This document shows positions 1 through 6,021 of a DNA stretch of 14,912 nucleotides, piece by piece (position 1 is the first letter of the stretch; the number at the start of each line of letters is the position of its first letter). Origin of the DNA: an uncultured Bacillaceae bacterium (GTDB taxonomy: Bacteria; Bacillota; Bacilli; Caldalkalibacillales; Caldalkalibacillaceae); assembly GCA_937967685.1 (NCBI GenBank), contig CALBTX010000067.1, positions 1 through 14,912 on the forward strand, read 5' to 3'. The notes beneath the pieces are model-generated. The model did not search any database, was not told the DNA's origin, and saw only the letters and a list, made by a program, of their open reading frames with translations. The position numbers were made by a program, and so were the translations under genes.

Positions 1-532
1 CGCCCATAAAAAGCGCTCCGTACATCAGCGCCCCAATAATGACGTAAGCGGGATGGACCTTCCATTTTTCCAGCAGCAAAAAGCTTGCACCAGCCAAAAA
101 CAAAGTGTGTACGCTCCCTGCGGTTTGCCAGGAACCCGCCACAAAACGGTAAGCCAAGACACCGAGTAAGACGGCGATGCTCGGCCGTATCAAACCGGTC
201 ATTCTTTTCACCCGGGGAGAATCTTTAAATTTATTCAACAAGCGAAGTAAAAAAACCATAATCAGCAGTGAAGGAGCCACCGTAGCAAACAACGTCACGA
301 ACGCACCTAACAGACCGCCTACTTCATAACCGACATAACCGGCCATTTTGGTGGCGATGGGACCTGGTAAAGCGTTGCCCAAGGCGAGTAACTCCCCGAA
401 CTCTTCCATGGACAACCATCCGTAGCGATGAACCACCTCATGTTCAATTAAAGGGATAAATGCAGGACCCCCTCCGTAGCCGATAATGCCGGGAATAAAA
501 AAAGCTAAAAACAAATGCCAATACGCTATCAT
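1..532 (-). CDS. Chromate transporter, CHR family short form (C-terminus cut by window edge)
   Basis: Membrane protein of the CHR family, which exports chromate; the short single-domain members normally work as a pair. The 177 visible residues start MIAYWHLFLAFF and carry the family signature: GYGGGP at residues 18-23 and LPGPIATKMAGYVGY at 55-69, followed by hydrophobic segments at about 74-97, 117-131 and 143-154. Short CHR proteins are about 180-200 residues, so little is missing. The ATG at 532 is preceded by GGAGG about eight bases upstream. It lies 32 bases after the related gene at 565-1200, in the same direction, so the two almost certainly form one operon, as in B. subtilis ywrB-ywrA (chr3N-chr3C). 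Family assignment is firm; chromate as the physiological substrate is inferred from the family. Confidence 0.93.
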   Translation of the reverse strand, partial: MIAYWHLFLAFFIPGIIGYGGGPAFIPLIEHEVVHRYGWLSMEEFGELLALGNALPGPIATKMAGYVGYEVGGLLGAFVTLFATVAPSLLIMVFLLRLLNKFKDSPRVKRMTGLIRPSIAVLLGVLAYRFVAGSWQTAGSVHTLFLAGASFLLLEKWKVHPAYVIIGALMYGALFMG

Positions 533-564
533 GATGCGTCCTCCACTCCCTATCTCCTTTGTCC

Positions 565-1200
565 TTAATCTGCTTCACTTTTTCTTTCTTCTGCCTGCTC
601 TGCCTCTATCTTCTCTTCTGTTTTGTGTGCCTTCTGTTGCTTCATTTTCAATTTAAGCATCAAATCATGACCAAATAAACCGTAGATGAGCAGGATGCCG
701 ATGACGATCCCCGGATGAATGGCCAATAATTCAAAAGCGATCAGGCTGAGCAACCCTAACAAAATGGCGACCGCCCAGCCCAAACTTTTTTTGGACTGTT
801 TCAAAAATTGATAAGCCAGAACAAACAACATGACGCCAACGACGGGACCGACCGCCTGAGTCATGCCCTGAACGATCGCAGATTCACGAAAGGAAGCCAA
901 AAAACCGATCAAAACAATCATTAACAATACGGTCGGTAAAACAGTGGCCAGAATCGCATTGAGCAGTCCAGCCGTACCTGCCACCCGGTAGCCGATATAG
1001 CCGGCCATTTTCGTAGCAATCGGTCCGGGCAGCGTATTTCCCAAAGCCAAAATTTCGCTGAATTCATCGTCATTCATCCATTTGTAACGCTCAACCACCT
1101 CTTTATAAACCAAGGGGATGGCTGAGGGGCCCCCGCCATAACCCAGCATTCCGGAACGAAAAAAAGCGATGAACACATCCCGGTGCAGTTTCATATTCAC
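565..1200 (-). CDS. Chromate transporter, CHR family short form, first gene of the pair
   Basis: Partner of the preceding CHR protein; together the two half-size proteins would form a chromate efflux unit in the cytoplasmic membrane. It has 211 residues with GYGGGP at 20-25, LPGPIATKMAGYIGY at 57-71, and hydrophobic stretches at about 76-102, 115-131, 142-160 and 163-178. The GTG at 1200 is chosen because GAGGAG lies nine bases upstream; the in-frame ATG six bases further in would be fifteen bases away. The last 25 residues form a highly charged Lys/Glu tail, predicted cytoplasmic, which the partner does not show in its visible part. The pair is transcribed away from an Lrp-type regulator at 1456-1905, an arrangement that suggests local control. 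The two proteins resemble each other over the signature region and probably arose by duplication. Confidence 0.95.
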   Translation of the reverse strand: MNMKLHRDVFIAFFRSGMLGYGGGPSAIPLVYKEVVERYKWMNDDEFSEILALGNTLPGPIATKMAGYIGYRVAGTAGLLNAILATVLPTVLLMIVLIGFLASFRESAIVQGMTQAVGPVVGVMLFVLAYQFLKQSKKSLGWAVAILLGLLSLIAFELLAIHPGIVIGILLIYGLFGHDLMLKLKMKQQKAHKTEEKIEAEQAEERKSEAD

Positions 1201-1231
1201 CTGTTTTCACTCCTCATGTCTGTCAAATGGG

Positions 1232-1243
1232 TGCTTTAAAGCA
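1232..1243. repeat. 12-bp perfect palindrome in the chr 5' region
   Basis: TGCTTTAAAGCA is a perfect palindrome lying 32 bases upstream of the GTG of the first chr gene, between its candidate -10 box and its ribosome binding site. It could be an operator or chance; no function is proved. Confidence 0.4.
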
Positions 1244-1259
1244 ATACTGTGACAATCAG

Positions 1260-1313
1260 ATTATATTACGTTTTGATTACATATTTTCATTTTTTATTAA
1301 CTTTTATTATAAT
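1260..1313. promoter_or_regulatory. AT-rich divergent promoter zone between chr genes and the Lrp gene
   Basis: A perfect minus-strand TATAAT at 1265-1260 would serve the chr operon. A perfect plus-strand TATAAT at 1308-1313 would serve the Lrp-type gene. Neither has a convincing -35 hexamer at 16-18 bp, as expected for promoters that depend on or are modulated by a regulator. The zone between them is almost entirely A and T, which fits bendable DNA of the kind Lrp-family proteins wrap. Confidence 0.45.
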
Positions 1314-1338
1314 ATAAAATGTATCGGTTTACAAACGT

Positions 1339-1354
1339 CATTGATTTTTCAATG
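1339..1354. repeat. Perfect inverted repeat CATTGA-TTTT-TCAATG, candidate operator
   Basis: Six-base arms with an AT-only four-base centre (16 bp in all) lie in the divergent region, about 26 bases downstream of the candidate TATAAT of the Lrp-type gene. Size, symmetry and AT-rich centre match sites bound by Lrp/AsnC dimers. Binding by the adjacent regulator is inference. Confidence 0.4.
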
Positions 1355-1455
1355 TTTAAATCATGATGTATTCGATGAGGGTGAGTTGATTTGAGCGTTC
1401 ATACGACGATGAACAAGCATTAAATACTTAAAACCAATAAAGCGTGGTGAGGCCA

Positions 1456-1905
1456 ATGAAAGTGGATGAAACAGACCAAAAAATATTAGACTTGTTAAAA
1501 GAAAATGGACGCATGTCTTATGTGGACATTGCCAAAAAATTGGGACTGTCCCGCGTCGCCATCCGGGAGAGAATCAATCAGCTGCAAGATGAAGGGATCA
1601 TTGAAAAATTCAGTGTCGTTATCAATTCCGAAAAAATAGGGAAAAAAGTGTCCGCTTTTTTCGAAGTCGATTGTGAGCCGCATGCGCTTGTCTCCATTGC
1701 CGAAACGCTAGCCAATCATCCTTTTGTGGCCAGTTGTTATCAAATGACAGGGCCGAGCACGTTACACATGCACGTTCTCTTTGAAAATTTTGCCCAACTG
1801 GAACAGTTTATCAATCATGAACTTTATGCTTTAAAAGGAATTACCAGAGTGGAAAGTCACATTCTCTTAAGACGGTTTAAAAGTCGAAGCGGGTTGAATT
1901 TGTAA
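1456..1905 (+). CDS. Lrp/AsnC-family transcriptional regulator (YwrC/ChrS-like)
   Basis: DNA-binding regulator of the Lrp/AsnC (feast/famine) family. The protein starting at ATG 1456 has 149 residues: an N-terminal winged helix-turn-helix at about 4-52 (DETDQKILDLL, then LGLSRVAIRERINQLQDEGII) and a C-terminal RAM/ligand-binding domain at about 65-140. The usual length of the family is 145-165. GTG at 1444 is an in-frame alternative start, but it has no ribosome binding site; GGTGAGG sits just before the ATG, at rather short spacing. The gene diverges from the two chr genes. In B. subtilis the Lrp-type YwrC (ChrS) neighbours and represses the chr pair ywrB-ywrA, so the same local role is likely here. 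The effector is not visible from sequence. Confidence 0.93.
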   Translation: MKVDETDQKILDLLKENGRMSYVDIAKKLGLSRVAIRERINQLQDEGIIEKFSVVINSEKIGKKVSAFFEVDCEPHALVSIAETLANHPFVASCYQMTGPSTLHMHVLFENFAQLEQFINHELYALKGITRVESHILLRRFKSRSGLNL

Positions 1906-1933
1906 GGTACCGGTTTCAGATCGGTACCTTTTT
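1905..1933 (+). terminator. Rho-independent terminator of the Lrp-type gene
   Basis: An eight-base perfect stem AGGTACCG/CGGTACCT (1905-1912 with 1922-1929) encloses a nine-base loop and is followed by a run of five T. The first stem base is the last base of the TAA stop codon. Confidence 0.88.
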
Positions 1934-2041
1934 CCTATTTCAAAAACCTCCTTTTGTCGGGACATGCTTTCTGAACAAGGATATGCTGGCAACGATAGGA
2001 CTCGAAAGATGCGCTTGTCAAATTTATCCATGAATATCAGA

Positions 2042-2062
2042 ACATGTCCAACATAGACATGT
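2042..2062. repeat. Inverted repeat ACATGTC-N7-GACATGT upstream of the LysM hydrolase
   Basis: Perfect seven-base arms separated by seven bases, ending about 16 bases before the AAAGGAGG ribosome binding site of the gene at 2091. TGAATA at 2031-2036 resembles a forespore sigma-G -35 box, with CATAGAC as a possible -10, but the spacing (15) is short. No standard sigma-A promoter is evident here. The repeat could be an operator or a leader hairpin. Confidence 0.35.
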
Positions 2063-2090
2063 ACAAAGACAAGCTAAAGGAGGACCACTC

Positions 2091-2729
2091 ATGTTCAAAA
2101 AGTTGCTGTTCGTCACTCCGCTCTTTTTTGTCGTCTTATTGATCCCTTCTCTCGTCGAAGCCTACACCGTTCAACCCGGAGATACTTTAAGCGAAATTGC
2201 TAGCGGTCATGGATTAAGTCTGCAAGAGATCATCGAGCTGAATCCGCAAATTGAAAACCCCGATTTAATCTATGTCGGAGAACATATTGATATAAATGAC
2301 CATGGTCAAAATGATGAAGGAGGAAAAGAACGCGAGGGGCGTGTCAAACAGGCCAGTGCGGCATTCACCCTGACCGAGGAGGAAAAAGATTTGTTTGCCC
2401 GCGTCGTTCATGCCGAAGCGAAGGGTGAATCGTATGAGGGAAAAGTCGCAGTCGCTCAAGTGATATTAAATAGAGTTGAAGACCATCGCTTTCCCGATTC
2501 CATCACGGAAGTCATTAAACAGCCCGGACAATTCCAGCCTGTTGCTGACGGTTCCATTCTTCAATCAGCCGGCGAAGAATCCGTTCGGGCCGTCGAAGAA
2601 GCGTTACAAAACAGAAACAAACACAACACGGGCGCCGTCTTTTTCTACAATCCGGACATATCCACCAGTTCCTGGATATTTACGACAAAAACAATCGCTG
2701 TCATCGGCAATCACGTCTTTTCCAAGTAA
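2091..2729 (+). CDS. LysM-domain cell-wall hydrolase, SleB/CwlJ type
   Basis: Exported peptidoglycan hydrolase related to the germination enzymes SleB/CwlJ and to YkvT. Its 212 residues comprise a signal peptide (FKK then a hydrophobic stretch, probable cleavage after VEA at 24), one LysM peptidoglycan-binding motif at about 25-68 (YTVQPGDTLSEIA ... NPDLIYVGEHI), a charged linker at 69-95, and a Hydrolase_2/SleB domain at about 98-210. The conserved glutamate of this domain is Glu109 in ARVVHAEAKGES, followed by VAVAQVILNRV. The ATG is chosen for AAAGGAGG eight bases upstream. Family members act on spore cortex or on vegetative wall; with a LysM anchor and no visible YpeB-like partner, either is possible. 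The next gene has its own promoter, so this one is probably monocistronic. Confidence 0.93.
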   Translation: MFKKLLFVTPLFFVVLLIPSLVEAYTVQPGDTLSEIASGHGLSLQEIIELNPQIENPDLIYVGEHIDINDHGQNDEGGKEREGRVKQASAAFTLTEEEKDLFARVVHAEAKGESYEGKVAVAQVILNRVEDHRFPDSITEVIKQPGQFQPVADGSILQSAGEESVRAVEEALQNRNKHNTGAVFFYNPDISTSSWIFTTKTIAVIGNHVFSK

Positions 2730-2779
2730 CAGCGCCAAGTGACCGCAGTTATTAGCCGTTATTAATGTTAGCAAAGGAC

Positions 2780-2822
2780 GGCGCCCGGCAACTCTGGAAA
2801 ACCGATTTCACGCCTCTTTTTT
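2780..2822 (+). terminator. Possible weak terminator after the LysM hydrolase
   Basis: GGCG (2780-2783) can pair with CGCC (2811-2814), and CGG with CCG inside it, followed by a run of six T at 2817-2822. The stem is weak and interrupted, and the T run overlaps the -35 box of the next gene. This is the only terminator-like structure in the gap. Confidence 0.3.
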
Positions 2823-2848
2823 GTCAGGGATGGTGATTCTGGTATAAT
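2821..2848 (+). promoter_or_regulatory. Sigma-A promoter of the yyaL-like gene
   Basis: TTGTCA (2821-2826), a 16-bp spacer and a perfect TATAAT (2843-2848). Transcription would begin near 2855, giving a leader of only about 27 bases before the GTG at 2882. Confidence 0.8.
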
Positions 2849-2881
2849 GGGTGAAACTAATCCTTGGGAGGAAGTGATGTT

Positions 2882-5032
2882 GTGCAAACGAACAGGAAAC
2901 CGAACCGTTTGATCGACGAAAAATCGCCGTATTTGCTTCAACATGCGTACCATCCCGTGGACTGGTTGCCTTGGAATGAGGATGCATTTGCTATAGCGAA
3001 ACGCGAGGATAAACCCATCTTCCTCAGCATCGGTTATTCCACCTGTCACTGGTGTCATGTAATGGCTCGTGAGTCTTTTGAAGACGAAGAAGTCGCCCGC
3101 GTTTTAAACAAACATTTTGTGCCGGTTAAAGTAGATCGGGAAGAACGTCCAGACATCGACCACATTTATATGACTGTATGTCAGGCCATGACCGGACAGG
3201 GAGGCTGGCCGCTGACAATCATCATGACAGCGGAACAGGAACCTTTTTACGCAGGTACGTATTTGCCGAAAAGAAGTCAGTGGGGTCGACCGGGACTGCT
3301 CGATCTGTTGGACCGAGTGCATCGCCTGTGGCAAAATGAGCGGGAAAAATTAACCCAAACCGGCCGACAGGTGACGACAGCCTTACAGCAATACATGAAC
3401 AAACCTCAGCCGACCACAACGGCTCAGTTGTCCGCAGATGACTTATTGGCCGGTGTCAAACAACTTCAAAACTCGTTTGACAAGACGTATGGGGGATTCG
3501 GCGAAGCACCGAAGTTTCCCACCCCCCACAACTATTTGTTTTTGCTCCGGGAATGGTATCGGGACGGCCGGCCAGAAACATTACAAATGGTGGAGCATTC
3601 CTTGAAATGCATGCACCAGGGAGGCATTTACGATCATTTAGGATTTGGTTTTGCCAGATATTCCGTCGACAACGAATGGCTGGTTCCTCACTTTGAAAAA
3701 ATGCTTTATGACAATGCCTTGCTGGCCATGACCTACATTGAAACGTACCAAGCCACCCAAAACGAATATTACGCCCGCATCGCTCAAGAAATCTTTCAGT
3801 ATATCGATCGGGTCATGACGTCCCCTGAAGGCGGTTTTTATTCCGCAGAAGATGCGGACTCCGAGGGTGAGGAAGGGAAATTTTACGTTTGGGAGAAAGA
3901 CGAGATTGAAGAAGTGTTGAACAAAGCCGAAGCGGGTGATTCAAACGCGGAAAAATCCCAAGCAGATGATGCCGAGCTGTTCCTAGATGATGCGCAGCTG
4001 TTTTGTGAGGTTTACAACGTCACCCATCAAGGGCATTTTGAAGGAAAAAACATATTAAACCTCATCCAACGAGACTTCAAATCCATCGCTCAAAAATACG
4101 GGTTAACGGAGGACGCTTTACGCGAAAAATTATCCCGTTTACGGGAAAAGTTGTTTGCCCATCGAGAGCAAAGAGTCCATCCGCACAAAGATGATAAAAT
4201 ACTGACCTCATGGAACGGTCTAATGATCGCCGCGCTGGCCAAAGGAGCCGCCGCCCTGCAACAGCCCCGTTATTTACTGATGGCCGAACAAGCTGTGCAA
4301 ATGATCGAAGACAAGCTGGTCGACAAACAAGGGCGTTTACTGGCCCGCTATCGGGAGGGAGAAGCTCACTTTCCCGCTTACGTGGACGACTATGCGTTTT
4401 TCATCTGGGGCCTGCACGAATTGTACCTGGCCTCGGGAAAACCGAACTATTTAACGAGAGCTGAGGAATTGACGAATGATGCGCTCTCTTTATTTTGGGA
4501 TGAGCAAGGCACCGGTTTTTTCTTTTACGGCCATGATGCTGAAAAGTTGCTCATCCGTCCCAAAGAAATGTATGACGGGGCACTGCCCTCCGGTAACGGT
4601 GTTCTGAGTTATAACCTCGTCCGTCACAGCCGTTTGACAGGCAAAATGGATTACCAACGGTATGCTGAAAAACTGCTACACGCGTATGCGGAAGACATTT
4701 CGCAAAATCCAGCGGCACATACGTTCTTTCTTATCAGTTTGCAAATGTTAATCAACGGATCTGAAATGGTCATCGTTGAAGGCCGCAATGAAGATGTGTA
4801 CGCTCAAATGGTGCAAAAAACCCAACAGACGTATCTCCCTCTGTCGGTTTATATCCTCAAAAGTAAAGAACATGATGTCTTGGACGCTATCGTTCCTGTC
4901 CACAGGGACAAAAAACCCCGCCAAGGACAAACAACGTTTTATCGATGTGCAAATTTCGCTTGTCAACAACCTGTGTTTACCGTCCGAGACGTGCAGCAAT
5001 CTTTATCAACGGATATGTTCAGTCGGGGCTGA
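2882..5032 (+). CDS. yyaL: YyaL-like DUF255 protein: thioredoxin-fold domain plus (alpha/alpha)6-barrel
   Basis: Large cytosolic protein of the conserved YyaL/SSP411 (SPATA20) family, whose biochemical role is not established. From the GTG at 2882 it has 716 residues. A thioredoxin-like domain occupies about 1-165, with the CxxC motif at 55-58 (STCHWCHVM) and the family motifs FEDEEVA, VDREERPDID and TGQGGWP. The rest is a six-hairpin glycosidase-like region with HFEKMLYDNA, SAEDADSEGEEG and SWNGLMI, ending in the family's CANFAC segment. The in-frame TTG at 2864 is rejected because GGGAGGA, nine bases before the GTG, is the ribosome binding site and overlaps it. Near residues 345-375 it carries an extra acidic linker containing a seven-residue tandem repeat (DDAELFL/DDAQLFC). 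No signal peptide is seen. Confidence 0.93.
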   Translation: MQTNRKPNRLIDEKSPYLLQHAYHPVDWLPWNEDAFAIAKREDKPIFLSIGYSTCHWCHVMARESFEDEEVARVLNKHFVPVKVDREERPDIDHIYMTVCQAMTGQGGWPLTIIMTAEQEPFYAGTYLPKRSQWGRPGLLDLLDRVHRLWQNEREKLTQTGRQVTTALQQYMNKPQPTTTAQLSADDLLAGVKQLQNSFDKTYGGFGEAPKFPTPHNYLFLLREWYRDGRPETLQMVEHSLKCMHQGGIYDHLGFGFARYSVDNEWLVPHFEKMLYDNALLAMTYIETYQATQNEYYARIAQEIFQYIDRVMTSPEGGFYSAEDADSEGEEGKFYVWEKDEIEEVLNKAEAGDSNAEKSQADDAELFLDDAQLFCEVYNVTHQGHFEGKNILNLIQRDFKSIAQKYGLTEDALREKLSRLREKLFAHREQRVHPHKDDKILTSWNGLMIAALAKGAAALQQPRYLLMAEQAVQMIEDKLVDKQGRLLARYREGEAHFPAYVDDYAFFIWGLHELYLASGKPNYLTRAEELTNDALSLFWDEQGTGFFFYGHDAEKLLIRPKEMYDGALPSGNGVLSYNLVRHSRLTGKMDYQRYAEKLLHAYAEDISQNPAAHTFFLISLQMLINGSEMVIVEGRNEDVYAQMVQKTQQTYLPLSVYILKSKEHDVLDAIVPVHRDKKPRQGQTTFYRCANFACQQPVFTVRDVQQSLSTDMFSRG
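3965..4006 (+). repeat. 21-bp imperfect tandem duplication inside the yyaL-like gene
   Basis: Two adjacent 21-base units beginning GATGATGC, 15 of 21 bases identical, encode DDAELFL and DDAQLFC at residues 362-375. The reading frame is kept. Confidence 0.7.
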
Positions 5033-5062
5033 TCTGTCATTCTTCCTGGCGATCGTTTCTCA

Positions 5063-5141
5063 TTTTATTTCATCGCGATATTTTTAATTTTATTTCATCG
5101 CGATCAATTTTTTATTTGATTTCAGCCCTTTTTATTTCATC
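5063..5141. repeat. Short tandem repeats around the 3' ends of yyaL-like and MerR genes
   Basis: TTTTATTTCATC occurs exactly at 5063-5074, 5088-5099 and 5130-5141, with a one-mismatch copy of its first eleven bases at 5110-5120. The first two copies belong to an 18-base identical unit (5062-5079 and 5087-5104) ending in the palindrome ATCGCGAT. Read on the minus strand, the copy at 5141-5130 is the end of the MerR gene (ATG AAA TAA), so the flank looks like repeated copies of that gene's stop-codon region. Confidence 0.75.
5072..5113 (+). terminator. Candidate terminator of the yyaL-like gene
   Basis: Because ATCGCGAT is self-complementary, its copies at 5072-5079 and 5097-5104 can pair as an eight-base stem with a 17-base loop, followed by CAATTTTTT. 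The stem is stable enough for a plus-strand terminator, but the large loop makes this tentative. No U-tract follows on the minus strand. Confidence 0.4.
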
Positions 5142-5893
5142 CCCAGGTAAATCAAAATGGCATCTCGTAAAAATTGGGCTCCACCTTTGACCCTCTTGTC
5201 ATAATGAGCAGTAAAACGCTCATCGGCCACATACATTTCTGCCAATCCCGCATGTTTGTCTTTGGAGTAGTGAGGCCATGAATACATCAGCCATTCTTTA
5301 TGCTTTGCGGCAACTTTCTGCGCCAGTTCAGATGCGGGATCACCCGTTGCATACGCCTTCTCAAGCAGCGAAAGCATCTCTTCTTCCAATTTCGCCATCG
5401 CCTGGTAGTCTGCTTGAGACATTTGTCTCAGTTTGGCATTGCTGGCATTGACGGCTTCTTCCCCGTACTTTTTCCGAATTTCCTTACCGTATTTTTGCTC
5501 ATTGTCATGGATCAATTTTTCCTTGAACCCTTCGAATTTATCTTTGTCACGCATTGGTTTTTCTCCTTCTTTGTTAATGATTGTCATCTCAAGCGTGGCG
5601 ATGATTTTGTCAAGGCGGTTCCGCTTTTTCTTCAGATTGTTGTAATGACTTTTCAAAGCATCCATTTCGTTGAATGCCGGGTCATTCATAATCTGCTTAA
5701 TCTCTTTCAGACTAAATTCCAATTCACGGTAAAATAAAATTTGCTGAAGCAGGTCGACTTCTTTCTGCCCGTAAATTCGATAACCGGAAGCGTTGATTCT
5801 GGCTGGCTTAAGCAGTCCGATCTGATCATAGTAGCGCAGTGTACGACTGCTCACACCTGATAACTGGGCTAATTTTTTGACGGTGTATTCCAT
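5132..5893 (-). CDS. MerR-family regulator with TipAS-like effector domain (Mta-like)
   Basis: Transcription activator of the MerR family, close in architecture to Mta of B. subtilis and TipA of Streptomyces. Its 253 residues comprise an N-terminal winged helix at about 1-70 (YTVKKLAQLSGVSSRTLRYYD, then GYRIYGQKEVDLLQQILF), a dimerisation coiled coil at about 75-112, and a C-terminal TipAS-like domain at about 120-253 (YGEEAVNASNAKL, the SWPHYSKDKHAGLAEMYVADERF region). TipAS domains bind varied hydrophobic drugs; Mta switches on multidrug efflux genes and itself. The ATG at 5893 follows a purine-rich GGGGGGA site. No efflux pump is adjacent, so its targets, apart from probable autoregulation through the promoter at 5918-5948, lie elsewhere. 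It converges on the yyaL-like gene with a 99-base gap. Confidence 0.92.
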   Translation of the reverse strand: MEYTVKKLAQLSGVSSRTLRYYDQIGLLKPARINASGYRIYGQKEVDLLQQILFYRELEFSLKEIKQIMNDPAFNEMDALKSHYNNLKKKRNRLDKIIATLEMTIINKEGEKPMRDKDKFEGFKEKLIHDNEQKYGKEIRKKYGEEAVNASNAKLRQMSQADYQAMAKLEEEMLSLLEKAYATGDPASELAQKVAAKHKEWLMYSWPHYSKDKHAGLAEMYVADERFTAHYDKRVKGGAQFLRDAILIYLGMK

Positions 5894-5917
5894 GATCCGT
5901 CCCCCCTGACAATAATC

Positions 5918-5948
5918 ATGATAAACCTTTACGTTACGTATATGTCAA
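5918..5948 (-). promoter_or_regulatory. MerR-type promoter with 19-bp spacer and operator
   Basis: On the minus strand, a consensus TTGACA (5948-5943) and TATCAT (5923-5918) are separated by 19 bp, the over-long spacer that marks promoters activated by MerR proteins. Inside the spacer, TACGT-T-ACGTA (5930-5940) is a perfect inverted repeat close to its centre. This predicts activation by the encoded regulator itself. Confidence 0.8.
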
Positions 5949-6021
5949 GGGGAAAATGGGGCATTTCATGACCCACAAAACAGGTGACGATTGAGCTTAA
6001 CGGAACGACGAACGATTGAAA

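Noticed and set aside
2730..2863. Riboswitch or T-box in the gap before the yyaL-like gene
   Set aside because: The structured part lies upstream of the mapped promoter boxes, so it is not in the leader, and it matches no known riboswitch core.
2864..2881. TTG at 2864 as the start of the yyaL-like protein
   Set aside because: The bases following it are the GGGAGGA ribosome binding site for the GTG at 2882, and the extra residues (MGGSDV) are a translation of that site.
4210..4464. Arg-rich frame inside the yyaL-like gene
   Set aside because: Out-of-frame reading of a conserved coding region, with no start signal.
5062..5104. CRISPR-like or mobile-element repeat
   Set aside because: Only two full 18-base units at a 25-base period, no spacers, no cas genes, and no terminal repeats or transposase.
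5300..5737. Open frame of 145 codons on the plus strand opposite the MerR gene
   Set aside because: It is antisense to a gene with clear domains, is Phe/Leu/Val-rich as expected from the complement of Lys/Glu codons, and has no ribosome binding site or promoter.
5950..6021. Terminator after parC
   Set aside because: GATTGA-type direct repeats and GGGGCATTTCATGACC are present, but no stem followed by a T run on the minus strand could be found.
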